From Vicinamibacteria bacterium (GTDB lineage: Bacteria > Acidobacteriota > Vicinamibacteria > Fen-336), in the NCBI GenBank assembly GCA_023701125.1, contig JAMPXO010000035.1, forward strand, positions 1 through 41,124: a stretch of 41,124 bases of DNA. Direction: 5' to 3'. The notes beneath the pieces are model-generated. The model worked only from the letters and a program-made list of their open reading frames with translations, had not been told where the DNA came from and made no database searches. The position numbers were made by a program, and so were the translations under genes. Shown in pieces: positions 13,008 to 20,542 of this stretch (positions are counted from its first letter, which is position 1; each line of letters starts with the position of its first letter).

Positions 13008-13958
13008 ATGGACCGTTTCGACCGCCGGCAGGGCTTCCTCGCATCTGCACTGATCCACTTGCTGGCCATGTCCCTGCTCCTTTCCACGGCGGGCCGCGAC
13101 CTCCGCGTGCTGGCCCCCGAGGCCGCTGCGCCGACCGAGGTCCGCAGCCGGGTGTTCCTGCCCCCGCCCGAGGTGCTCTCCCAGTTCCGGCCCCAGCCGC
13201 CTCCTCCGCCCGCCCCGCGGCCGGTCCCGACCCCGCCCCCGCAGCCGCCCGCAGAGGGCGCGAAGGATCGCATCAGCATCGGCGCCCCGTCGGACCAGCG
13301 GGCCGAGAAGCTGATCCTGCGCCGCGAGGACGACCTGACCAAGACGCCAAAGGGCAGCCGCGAGGGCGACGGCAGCGAGAAGGCCCGGCAGGCGCAGGCC
13401 GACACGCCACAGAAGCCCGTCGTTCAGCCCACGCCGTTCCAGCTGGACGGCGCCTCGGAGCCGCGCAAGGAGGCCGGCCTCCGGTTGCCGCTGCCGCCCG
13501 GCGTCGGAACGGTGCCCGTCGGTCCGCCGCGGGACCCCAGCGCCCGGCCGCTGTCGTCGACGGTGCAGGAGAGCGTGGAGCGCCGGTTGCGGGCCGCTGG
13601 GCCGTCGGGGCTCGCCTCCGGCACGGGGCGCCAGATGGGTCCGCTGTTCTTCGACGACCAGGGCGCGGACTTCACGGTCTGGTTCAACCACTTCAAGAAC
13701 GAGGTCTACCGCAACTGGATCGTGCCGCAGGCCGCGATGATGGGCTTCGCCGGCCACGTGGACATCACCTTCACGCTCGATCGCGCGGGCAAGATCACCG
13801 ACCTGCGGCTGATCAAGAGCTCAGGCACGCCGTCGCTGGACCGAGCGGCCCAGAACGCTCTGATCGGCTCGCAGTTGCTGGCGCTGCCGGCCGACTTCGC
13901 ACCGCAGACCGTGACCATGGCGGTCAGCTTCTACTACGGCGAAGCGCCCGTCTCGTGA
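13008..13958 (+). CDS. TonB-type energy transducer (TonB C-terminal domain protein)
   Basis: A 316-residue inner-membrane-anchored periplasmic protein with a short cytoplasmic N-terminus, one membrane anchor (about 12-28) and a proline-rich stretch (about 55-85) as in TonB linkers. A charged and disordered middle follows, then a C-terminal TonB_C domain (about 225-316; VWFNHFKNEVYRNWIVP and the GKITDLRLIKSSG pattern). ATG 13008 is chosen because it directly precedes the anchor and follows the promoter; the upstream frame is open to 12945 but starts before the predicted transcript. No exbB/exbD gene is next to it. The C-terminus resembles TonB/TolA-like 'periplasmic TonB' proteins, so the partner receptor is unknown. 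The stop overlaps the next gene (GTGA). Confidence 0.85.
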   Translation: MDRFDRRQGFLASALIHLLAMSLLLSTAGRDLRVLAPEAAAPTEVRSRVFLPPPEVLSQFRPQPPPPPAPRPVPTPPPQPPAEGAKDRISIGAPSDQRAEKLILRREDDLTKTPKGSREGDGSEKARQAQADTPQKPVVQPTPFQLDGASEPRKEAGLRLPLPPGVGTVPVGPPRDPSARPLSSTVQESVERRLRAAGPSGLASGTGRQMGPLFFDDQGADFTVWFNHFKNEVYRNWIVPQAAMMGFAGHVDITFTLDRAGKITDLRLIKSSGTPSLDRAAQNALIGSQLLALPADFAPQTVTMAVSFYYGEAPVS

Positions 13959-16330
13959 GTCCCTGGGTCCGCCTGGAATCCGGCGCGCGGCGCAAGGCCC
14001 GCAGCGCCCGCTGGTCGCTCGTGCGGCGCGCGATCCACGGGCGCCGCTCCGCGACCTGGCGGCAGTCGGCCGTCGCGCTGTTCGCAGCCACCGTCTCGCT
14101 GGCCGCGAGTTGTCGCAGCGCGGCGCCGCCGGTCGTGCCCGACGCCCCGCGCCCCGCCGCCGCGACCACGCCGGCTCCGGCCAGCCCCGTGGTGCCCGCG
14201 CCGGCCGGCTCGTGGGAGCAGGCACTCACGCCCGACGCGATCCGCGTCGGCGTCCTGACCGCGGCGAAGCGGGCGACCCTCGGCGCCGACTCGGGCCTCG
14301 ACGTGTGGGTCGCGCGCACCCCGGGTGACTGGGGTCGCCCGTTCCGCCTGGCCCGGCTGTCGGCGATCCCGACCTCGGCCGCGACGTCCGCGGGCTACCG
14401 CGTGCAGGTGGCGAGCCTGATCGACAAGGCCGCCGCCGAGCGCATGGCGCAGCAGGTCGCCGCCTCCACCCACCGCGAGGCCGTCATCCAGTGGAGCGAG
14501 CCGACCCGCACCTGGCAGGTCCGGATCGGGCCGTTCGCCACCCGCGAGGAGGCCGTGCTGTTCACCGGCACGCTCTCGCGAGAGGGTTTCGGCGGCAGCT
14601 TCGTCGCGCCCGAGGGGGCAGCGGGGGGAGCGGTCGGCCGGCTGCGAGTGCTGGAGACGGGCGAAGAGGTCCACGGCGTCCGGGTGCGCGCCGCGGCCGC
14701 GGACGAGTTCGTGGCACTCGGCGCCGAGCCGTACCGGGGCGGCTTCGAGCTGCGGGCGACGCCCGAGGGCACGCTGTCCGCGATCAACGTGCTGCCGCTC
14801 GAGGAGTACCTGCGCGGCGTCGTGCCCAACGAACTCTCGCCGTCGGCCTTTCCGGAACTCGAGGCGCTGAAGGCGCAGGCCGTGGCCGCGCGCACCTACG
14901 CCGTGCGCAACCGCGGCCAGTTCGAGGCGCTCGGCTACGACATCTGCGCGACCCCGACCTGCCAGGTCTATCGCGGCCAGGGCACCGAGCACCCGCTGAC
15001 GGACCAGGCGATCGCCGAGACCCGCGGCCTGGTCGCGACCAGCGGCGGACGACCGATCAACGCCCTCTACACCTCGACCTGCGGCGGCCACACCGAGCAG
15101 GGCGCGGCGGTCTTCAAGGGCGGAGATCCGGCGCCGTACCTGGCCGGCGTCGCCTGCGTCCCGGAGCAGGGCGCGTGGACGACGCTGCGCTCGACCGCGG
15201 CGCCGCTGCGGTTCGGGGGCGATGGCGGAGATCGGGCTCGTGACCTGGCGCTGCTGACGGCGCTGGGCGTGCTCGGCTCCGGGCGCTCCGGAACCGGCGG
15301 GCTCGACGGCGCGGCCACGGAAGACGAGATCCGCACCTGGACTTCGCGACTGGTGGCGGCGCTCAAGCGCAAGGGCTGCGACAGCGCAGCGGCGGCCCCC
15401 ATCCACAAGCGGCGCAGCGCGTTCCTCCACGTGGCGTCGAGCCTGTGCTGGCAGGAACGCGGGGCGAGGCTGCTGGCGCCGCGCGACGCCGAGTACCTGT
15501 TGCAGGTCGAGGACGCCGCGGGTTTCGCCAGCGATGCCGAACGGAAGGCCGCCGCCGTGCTGCTCGGCTACGGGATCGTGGCGCCCGATGCGGACAACCG
15601 GCTGCGACCCGAGGCGACGATCTCGCGGGTCGAGGCCGCGTCGCTGCTGGCCCGCGCGGCGCTCGAGGCGGGGCCGCCCGGGCTCGTGGTCGGCCAGTTC
15701 CGCAGCTCGGAGCCGGGCGACGGCCGGCTGCTGCTTCAGGTCGGGGAGGAGACGCGGAGCCTGGCCGTGGCGCCGGACGCGCGGCTGTTCCGCGCCTACG
15801 AGGGGCGCGCGCTGCCGGCCTCGGCGTTGCTGATCACCACTGGCGATCGCGTGCGGGTCGTGCAGGACGGGGGACGCGTGGTGTACGTCGACGTCGAGCA
15901 GACGAAGCTCGGTGCCGCGGCCGACCGCACGTCGCGGCTGTACCGCTGGGAGGTGCGGCTGACGCCCGCCGACGTCGAGAAGGCCGTGGCCCGCTATGGC
16001 ACGCCCGGCGCCGTGCGCGAGCTCAAGGTCAAGCAGATCGGCATCTCCGGCCGCGTGCTCGAGCTGGACGTCGTCGGTGCCGAGAGCACGCTGACGCTGA
16101 CCGGGCTCCAGGTGCGGTGGGGCCTCGGCCTGCGCGAGAACCTGTTCGTGATCGACCGCGAGTACGGGGACGACGGCCAGGTCGCGCGCTTCGTGTTCAC
16201 CGGCAAGGGCTGGGGCCACGGCGTCGGCCTGTGTCAGGTGGGCGCCTTCGGGCTGGCCCGGGCCGGTGCGAAGTTCGACGCCATCCTGCGCCACTACTAC
16301 CGGGGCATCGCGGTCGAAACCGCCCGCTAA
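13955..16330 (+). CDS. SpoIID/LytB-domain protein with SPOR and SLH-like domains
   Basis: A 791-residue envelope protein of composite build. After a basic N-terminus there is a hydrophobic stretch ending SLAASC, a possible though imperfect lipobox, which suggests export and perhaps lipidation. A SPOR-like domain (about 148-215, beginning YRVQVASL) would bind denuded peptidoglycan. A SpoIID domain starts about residue 280 (LPLEEYLRGVVPNELS, putative catalytic Glu293; TSTCGGHTEQ) and ends near 750-772 with GKGWGHGVGLCQVGAFGLA. Between these halves lies a long insert with an SLH-like helix pair (about 512-569). SpoIID proteins cleave peptidoglycan as lytic transglycosylases; here the organism need not sporulate. 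The GTG start overlaps the TonB-type gene. A later start is possible, since the N-terminal 35 residues before the hydrophobic segment are unusual. Confidence 0.85.
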   Translation: MSPWVRLESGARRKARSARWSLVRRAIHGRRSATWRQSAVALFAATVSLAASCRSAAPPVVPDAPRPAAATTPAPASPVVPAPAGSWEQALTPDAIRVGVLTAAKRATLGADSGLDVWVARTPGDWGRPFRLARLSAIPTSAATSAGYRVQVASLIDKAAAERMAQQVAASTHREAVIQWSEPTRTWQVRIGPFATREEAVLFTGTLSREGFGGSFVAPEGAAGGAVGRLRVLETGEEVHGVRVRAAAADEFVALGAEPYRGGFELRATPEGTLSAINVLPLEEYLRGVVPNELSPSAFPELEALKAQAVAARTYAVRNRGQFEALGYDICATPTCQVYRGQGTEHPLTDQAIAETRGLVATSGGRPINALYTSTCGGHTEQGAAVFKGGDPAPYLAGVACVPEQGAWTTLRSTAAPLRFGGDGGDRARDLALLTALGVLGSGRSGTGGLDGAATEDEIRTWTSRLVAALKRKGCDSAAAAPIHKRRSAFLHVASSLCWQERGARLLAPRDAEYLLQVEDAAGFASDAERKAAAVLLGYGIVAPDADNRLRPEATISRVEAASLLARAALEAGPPGLVVGQFRSSEPGDGRLLLQVGEETRSLAVAPDARLFRAYEGRALPASALLITTGDRVRVVQDGGRVVYVDVEQTKLGAAADRTSRLYRWEVRLTPADVEKAVARYGTPGAVRELKVKQIGISGRVLELDVVGAESTLTLTGLQVRWGLGLRENLFVIDREYGDDGQVARFVFTGKGWGHGVGLCQVGAFGLARAGAKFDAILRHYYRGIAVETAR

Positions 16331-16342
16331 CGCGGAAGCGGC

Positions 16343-16348
16343 TACAAT
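16343..16348 (+). promoter_or_regulatory. Possible -10 box for the DUF4388 gene
   Basis: TACAAT (5 of 6 matches) lies 10 nt before ATG 16359, with no recognisable -35. If functional, transcription would begin near 16355, a few bases before the start codon. It overlaps an in-frame ATG at 16347, which argues that the later ATG is the true start. Confidence 0.35.
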
Positions 16349-16358
16349 GCCGCAGCCC

Positions 16359-17480
16359 ATGAGCACCGCTCCGCTGCCCAAGCGTATCGAGGCCTTCGCG
16401 GTCGAGGGTGGCCTGCGCGGTGGGCTCGCCGACCTGCCGCTGCCCGAACTGCTGGCCTACCTGCGCCAGACGAAAGCCACGGGGGTGTTGTCGGTCGTCG
16501 CGGGCGGGGCCCGCAAGTCCGTCTACGTCAGGGATGGCCGGGTCGTGTTCGCGACCTCCAACCTTCCCAACGATCGCCTCGGCGAGATCCTGCTGCGCGA
16601 GGGCAAGATCAGCGTCGAGGAGTACGAGGCCTCGATCAAGGCGCTGTCCAAGGGCAAGCGCCAGGGCCGCGTGCTGGTGGAGATGGGTGCCCTGTCGCCC
16701 AAGGACTTCTGGGAAGGCGTGCAGTTCCAGGTCCGCGAGATCGTCCACAGCATCTTCCCGTGGGACGAGGGCCAGTTCCACTTCGAGTCCTCGACGCTGC
16801 CGGAGCAGGAGCGCATCACGGTCGATCTCGACGTGCGCGACCTCGTGCTCTCGGGACTGCGTGCCGTCGACGCCGCCGGCGCCCTGTCCGAGCGCTTCCC
16901 CGAGCCGTCGGTGGTGCTCGAGCGGGTCGCGGGGGAGTCGGACGCGGGGCTCGAAGCGTACGAGCGCCACGTGCTGGGGCTGGTCGACGGCCAGCGCGCA
17001 GTGAACGACGTCTGCCGCGAGAGCGAGATCGGCGACAGCGAGACGCTGAAGGTGCTCTACGCGCTGCTGAGCGTCGGCCTGCTGAAGCCGCGCGGGCGCA
17101 AGGTCCACGCCCTCGACTCCGATTTCGTGCCCGAGGACTCGGTCGTCTCCGTGGTCCAGTCCTTCAACAACATGTACTCGTACGTGTTCCGGTACATGGT
17201 GCGCGAGGTCGGGCCGATCGCGGAGAACGTGCTCGAGAAGTACCTGGGTGGCCTGCGCGAGAGCCGGCGCGAGGTGTTCGCCGGGGTCAAGCTGCAGAAG
17301 GACGGGACGCTCGACATGGGGCTGCTCGAGAAGAACCTCGACCGTTTCCCCGAGGAACAGCGCCGCTCGCTGCTGGTCGACGCGCTCAACGAGCTGCTCT
17401 ACGCCGAGTTGCTCGCCGTCAAGCGCACCCTCGGCTCCGATCACGAGGCCAACATCATCAAGGCGATCCGCGAGAAGTAG
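16359..17480 (+). CDS. DUF4388 (PatA N-terminal-like) domain protein
   Basis: A 373-residue soluble protein whose first about 110 residues match the DUF4388 pattern found in PatA-like and gliding or signalling proteins (GLADLPLPELLAYLRQTK, then TGVLSV and YVRDGRVVFATSN). The middle has repeated helix-rich segments typical of these proteins, including a FHFES strand, and the C-terminal 120 residues are charged helices with no family I recognise. The function is unknown; relatives act in regulation of motility, development or polarity. ATG 16359 is preferred over ATG 16347 because the latter overlaps a TACAAT box. The preceding gene ends 28 nt upstream. Confidence 0.8.
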   Translation: MSTAPLPKRIEAFAVEGGLRGGLADLPLPELLAYLRQTKATGVLSVVAGGARKSVYVRDGRVVFATSNLPNDRLGEILLREGKISVEEYEASIKALSKGKRQGRVLVEMGALSPKDFWEGVQFQVREIVHSIFPWDEGQFHFESSTLPEQERITVDLDVRDLVLSGLRAVDAAGALSERFPEPSVVLERVAGESDAGLEAYERHVLGLVDGQRAVNDVCRESEIGDSETLKVLYALLSVGLLKPRGRKVHALDSDFVPEDSVVSVVQSFNNMYSYVFRYMVREVGPIAENVLEKYLGGLRESRREVFAGVKLQKDGTLDMGLLEKNLDRFPEEQRRSLLVDALNELLYAELLAVKRTLGSDHEANIIKAIREK

Positions 17481-17482
17481 TC

Positions 17483-17578
17483 GTGGACCCCGCGGTGCGC
17501 GCCCGCCTGCGGGGAAGTGCCTGGATCCTGCTGGCGATCCTGCTGGTCGTCGCCTGGCGGCTGTGGCGCCTCGGGTAG
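17483..17578 (+). CDS. Putative 31-residue single-pass membrane peptide
   Basis: A GTG-initiated frame 2 nt after the DUF4388 stop encodes about 12 mildly basic residues, a hydrophobic helix (WILLAILLVVAW) and a short basic end (RLWRLG). This positive-inside layout is typical of small membrane proteins. It overlaps the miaA GTG at 17563 by 16 nt, so translating it could deliver ribosomes to miaA, and it fills what would otherwise be an 82-nt gap. No database family is recognised. It may be an unexpressed chance frame, because the region is short and GC-rich. Confidence 0.4.
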   Translation: MDPAVRARLRGSAWILLAILLVVAWRLWRLG

Positions 17579-18480
17579 TCGTCGTCGCCGGCCCGACCGC
17601 CGCGGGCAAGAGCGACGCGGCGTTGCGCCTGTGCGAGGAGCGCGGCGGCGAGATCGTGTCGTGCGACAGCCTGCAGGTGCACCGCGGCTTCGACATCGGG
17701 TCGGCCAAGCCATCGACAGCCGAGCGGGCGCGGGTCCGGCACCACCTCGTCGACGTCGCCGCGGCCGACGAGGATTATTCGGCGGCGCGTTATCTCGAGG
17801 CGGCCCGGGCCGCACTCGACGACATCGCCGGGCGCGGCCGGCTCGCCGTGGTCGTCGGCGGTACCGGGCTCTACCTGCGGGCGCTGTTGCACGGCCTGGC
17901 CCCGGCGCCGCCGCGCGACCCGGTGTTGCGAGCACGACTGGACGCGCTGGCCGCGCGCTTCGGCGATGTGCGGCTGTGGCGGCACCTGCGCCGCGTCGAC
18001 CCGCCGGCCGCGGCTCGGATCGCTCCGCGCGACCGGCTGCGGGTCGTGCGCGCGCTCGAGGTCTTCCATCTGACCGGCCGCCCGCTGTCCACCCACCACG
18101 GGACGGGTGAGCAGCCGCTGGCGGGGTTCGTGGTGCGCACGTACGTGCTCGACCCGGGCCAGCCCGCGCTGCGGCCGCGGGTGGAGCGGCGGACGGCCGC
18201 GATGCTCGAGGCGGGCCTGGTGGAGGAAGCGCGGCGCCTGCTCGAGCGCCACGGCGAGGTCCGCGCGCTGGCCGCGATCGGCTACCGCGAGGCCGTCGCC
18301 CACCTGCGCGGCGCGCTCCCGGGCGAGCAGTTGCCGCGTGCTATCGTCGCCTCGACGATGCAGTACGCGAAGCGCCAGCGCACCTGGTTCCGGCACCAGG
18401 TCGCAGGTGCTTTCTGGTACACCGACGGAGCAGCGCTGCGCGATGCGGCGCGCGCCTGGCTCGACGAGGAGGCTGCATGA
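17563..18480 (+). CDS. miaA: tRNA dimethylallyltransferase
   Basis: Transfers a dimethylallyl group to A37 of tRNAs that read codons starting with U. The GTG start at 17563 places the P-loop AGPTAAGKS at residues 8-16, as in family members, and gives 305 residues, the usual length. Other family marks are the DSLQVHRGFDIGSAKP segment, HHLVDV, VVGGTGLYLRALL and the C-terminal AIGYREA and QYAKRQRTWFR motifs. The start overlaps the small upstream frame, and the stop overlaps deoB (ATGA). Confidence 0.93.
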   Translation: MAPRVVVVAGPTAAGKSDAALRLCEERGGEIVSCDSLQVHRGFDIGSAKPSTAERARVRHHLVDVAAADEDYSAARYLEAARAALDDIAGRGRLAVVVGGTGLYLRALLHGLAPAPPRDPVLRARLDALAARFGDVRLWRHLRRVDPPAAARIAPRDRLRVVRALEVFHLTGRPLSTHHGTGEQPLAGFVVRTYVLDPGQPALRPRVERRTAAMLEAGLVEEARRLLERHGEVRALAAIGYREAVAHLRGALPGEQLPRAIVASTMQYAKRQRTWFRHQVAGAFWYTDGAALRDAARAWLDEEAA

Positions 18481-19652
18481 CCCCGCGTTTCCGACGTGCG
18501 ATCGTGATCGTCTGCGACGGCCTGGGGGTCGGCGCCGCTCCCGACGCCGCGGCCTTCGGCGACGAGGGGAGCGACACCCTGGGCCACGTGCTCCAGTCAC
18601 GCCGGGTCGCGATCCCCAACCTGACCGCGCTGGGGCTCGGCAACCTGACGCCCTCCTTCGACGGCGCCCGTCACGGCGCGCCACGCGGCGCGTGGGGCAA
18701 GCTGGCGGAGCGCAGCGCCGGCAAGGACACCGCGACCGGCCACTGGGAGATGATGGGCCTGCTCACCCCGAAGCCCTTCGAGACCTATCCGGACGGCTTC
18801 CCGGGTGCGCTGGTCGAGGCCTTCGAGCGCCGGATCGGCCGCAGCGTGCTGGGCAACGTGGCCGCGTCGGGCACCGAGATCATCAAGGAACTGGGCGACG
18901 AGCACCGCCGCAGTGGCCGTCCGATCCTCTACACCTCGGCGGACTCGGTGTTCCAGATCGCGGCCCACGAGGAGACGATCCCGGTCGCCGACCTCTACAA
19001 GATGTGTCGCCAGGCGTACGAGCTGGCCTGCCTCGAGTACGGCGTGTGCCGGATCATCGCCCGGCCGTTCGTGGGCGACGGGCCGGCGACCTACAAGCGC
19101 ACCCACAACCGCCGCGACTTTCCGGTGCCGCCTCACGGCGACACCCTGCTCGACCGGCTCGCGGCGGCGGGGCAGCCGGTGTTCGGCGTCGGCAAGATCG
19201 AGGACATCTTCACGGGCCGCGGCATCGCCGAGGCAGTCCACACGAAATCGGACGCCGACGGCATCGACCAGACGCTGCTGCGGATGAAGACCCAGCGCGA
19301 GGGCCTGATCTTCACCAACCTGGTCGACTTCGACACCCTGTTCGGCCACCGCAACGACGTGCCGGGGTTCGCCGCCAACCTCGAGGCGCTCGACCGCCGG
19401 ATCCCCGAGTTGCTCGACGCCCTGGGCAGCGACGACGTGCTGATGCTGACCGGCGACCACGGCTGCGACCCCTCGGACGTCTCGACCGACCACACCCGCG
19501 AGTACGTGCCGATGCTGGTCTGGGGGCCCGACGTGCGGAAGTCGGTGGAACTGGGCGCCCGCACCTCGTTCGCGGACCTCGGTCAGACCCTGGCCGACAA
19601 CTTCGGCGTGGTGCGGCTGGAAGCGGGGGAGTCGTTCCTCGCGGCCCTGTAG
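18477..19652 (+). CDS. deoB: Phosphopentomutase DeoB
   Basis: Interconverts ribose (or deoxyribose) 1- and 5-phosphates in nucleoside salvage; it is an alkaline-phosphatase-superfamily metalloenzyme. The 391-residue length is normal. Conserved parts are PDAAAFGDEGSDTLGH, GKDTATGHWEMMG with the phosphoryl-carrying threonine, and the metal ligands in FDTLFGHRNDV and TGDHGCDPSDVSTDHTREY. The first metal loop reads VCDGLGVG instead of the usual D-S-x-G; the aspartate is kept but the following serine is glycine. The ATG overlaps the miaA stop. It sits alone, without other nucleoside catabolism genes nearby. Confidence 0.93.
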   Translation: MTPRFRRAIVIVCDGLGVGAAPDAAAFGDEGSDTLGHVLQSRRVAIPNLTALGLGNLTPSFDGARHGAPRGAWGKLAERSAGKDTATGHWEMMGLLTPKPFETYPDGFPGALVEAFERRIGRSVLGNVAASGTEIIKELGDEHRRSGRPILYTSADSVFQIAAHEETIPVADLYKMCRQAYELACLEYGVCRIIARPFVGDGPATYKRTHNRRDFPVPPHGDTLLDRLAAAGQPVFGVGKIEDIFTGRGIAEAVHTKSDADGIDQTLLRMKTQREGLIFTNLVDFDTLFGHRNDVPGFAANLEALDRRIPELLDALGSDDVLMLTGDHGCDPSDVSTDHTREYVPMLVWGPDVRKSVELGARTSFADLGQTLADNFGVVRLEAGESFLAAL

Positions 19653-19665
19653 CCGGTCCCGGGGC

Positions 19666-19695
19666 TTGACAGCCGGGGCCAAAACCCTGCAAAAT
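19666..19695 (+). promoter_or_regulatory. Sigma-70-type promoter for the yceD-rpmF-plsX-fab operon
   Basis: A perfect TTGACA (19666-19671) is followed after 18 nt by CAAAAT (19690-19695; 4 of 6 matches). It lies in the 51-nt gap after deoB and is the best -35 in the window. The predicted start is near 19702, only 0-3 nt before the TTG start codon at 19704, so the message may be leaderless. The A-rich stretch AAAACCCTGCAAAATCAAG stands out against the GC-rich surroundings. Confidence 0.7.
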
Positions 19696-19703
19696 CAAGT
19701 GTT

Positions 19704-20267
19704 TTGAGCGCAAACACCAGTCTGGTCATCGAGCTCGCCCAGATCCCTCCCGAGGGCCTGGCGGTCGACACGGATCTCGACGCCGGCGCCCTCCACCTGG
19801 AGGCGGACGGGGCTTTCGAGCTGAACGCGGGCGCGCACCTTGTTTGCCGCATCGAGCGCGGCGAGGGGGACTCCGTCCACGTCAAGGGCCGGTTCACGGC
19901 CGAGGCCGGCCTCGGCTGCAGCCGCTGTCTGGAGCGCTCGTTGTTCCCGGTCGGCCAGGCGCTGGACGTCTTCTACCTGCCGCGGATCGTCGATCGCACC
20001 GTCGACGCGGAAGAGGAAGACGACGTCGAACTGTCCGACCACGACCTGGTCGTGGCGTATTACGAGGGCGGCCGCTTCGACCTCGGCGAGCTGGTGCGCG
20101 AGCAGATCGTGCTGTCGCTGCCGATGAAGCCGCTGTGCGTCGAGGGCTGCCGTGGCCTGTGCCTGCAGTGCGGCGCGAACCGCAACCAGCACGACTGCGG
20201 CTGCAAGCCGCTCGCCGACCCGCGGCTGTCGGGCCTCGCCGACCTCCTCGGTCCCGGTTCCAAGTAG
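19704..20267 (+). CDS. yceD: DUF177 / YceD family protein
   Basis: Large-ribosomal-subunit accumulation protein of the YceD family, conserved upstream of rpmF. The 187 residues include the N-terminal DUF177 fold, a CSRCLE pair, the acidic DAEEEDDVELSDHDLVV segment typical of the family, and a Cys-rich C-terminus (CVEGCRGLCLQCG and CGC) that could bind zinc. The start must be TTG 19704: no ATG or GTG is in frame downstream before conserved sequence, and the next upstream frame would precede the promoter. The extreme closeness of promoter and TTG is unusual. Confidence 0.87.
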   Translation: MSANTSLVIELAQIPPEGLAVDTDLDAGALHLEADGAFELNAGAHLVCRIERGEGDSVHVKGRFTAEAGLGCSRCLERSLFPVGQALDVFYLPRIVDRTVDAEEEDDVELSDHDLVVAYYEGGRFDLGELVREQIVLSLPMKPLCVEGCRGLCLQCGANRNQHDCGCKPLADPRLSGLADLLGPGSK

Positions 20268-20286
20268 AGTTCCTAGAGAAAAACCC

Positions 20287-20312
20287 GCGGCGGCCGCAGT
20301 GCGGTCCGCCGC
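20287..20312 (+). other. Strong hairpin in the rpmF leader
   Basis: A 7-bp stem GCGGCGG/CCGCCGC continues into a 4-bp CCGC/GCGG stem with a 3-nt loop and a single bulged T. It sits 19 nt after the yceD stop and just before the rpmF Shine-Dalgarno sequence (AGGAGAG). On the minus strand it would be followed by GGGTTTTTCTCT, which looks terminator-like, but no minus-strand gene needs it. On the plus strand it could modulate rpmF translation or processing of the yceD-rpmF message. Confidence 0.5.
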
Positions 20313-20330
20313 CACAGGAGAGCGTTTCCG

Positions 20331-20513
20331 ATGCCGAATCCCAAGCGCCGTCACTCCAAGGCCCGCACCTCGACCCGCCGCGCGCACGATCACCTCACGG
20401 CGCCGGGGCTGTCGAACTGCCCCAACTGCCACGAGCCGAAGCTGCCGCACCGCGTGTGCCCGCACTGCGGCCACTACAAGGGCAAGCAGGTCGTCGATTC
20501 CAAGGAGGCCTGA
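20331..20513 (+). CDS. rpmF: 50S ribosomal protein L32
   Basis: Small basic protein of the large ribosomal subunit. The 60 residues begin [13 protein letters not shown], the typical L32 N-terminus, and carry two zinc-binding pairs, CPNC and CPHC, so this is the zinc-containing (C+) form. The ATG follows ACAGGAGAG with about 9 nt spacing. The yceD-rpmF-plsX order is a strongly conserved bacterial arrangement linking ribosome and lipid synthesis. Confidence 0.97.
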   Translation: MPNPKRRHSKARTSTRRAHDHLTAPGLSNCPNCHEPKLPHRVCPHCGHYKGKQVVDSKEA

Positions 20514-20542
20514 GCCGCCTCGGTCAGCCGCCCTTCCAAGCG

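Noticed and set aside
9124-13050. Minus-strand open frame of 1308 codons, and similar long antisense frames (3616-6708, 6570-9164, 25603-28404, 13934-16381)
   Set aside because: They mirror well-supported plus-strand genes, are rich in Arg, Ala, Asp, His and Gln, show no domains, and are expected in very GC-rich DNA where antisense stop codons are rare.
20287-20312. Minus-strand intrinsic terminator at the rpmF leader hairpin
   Set aside because: The T-run exists only on the minus strand and there is no minus-strand gene nearby that it could end.
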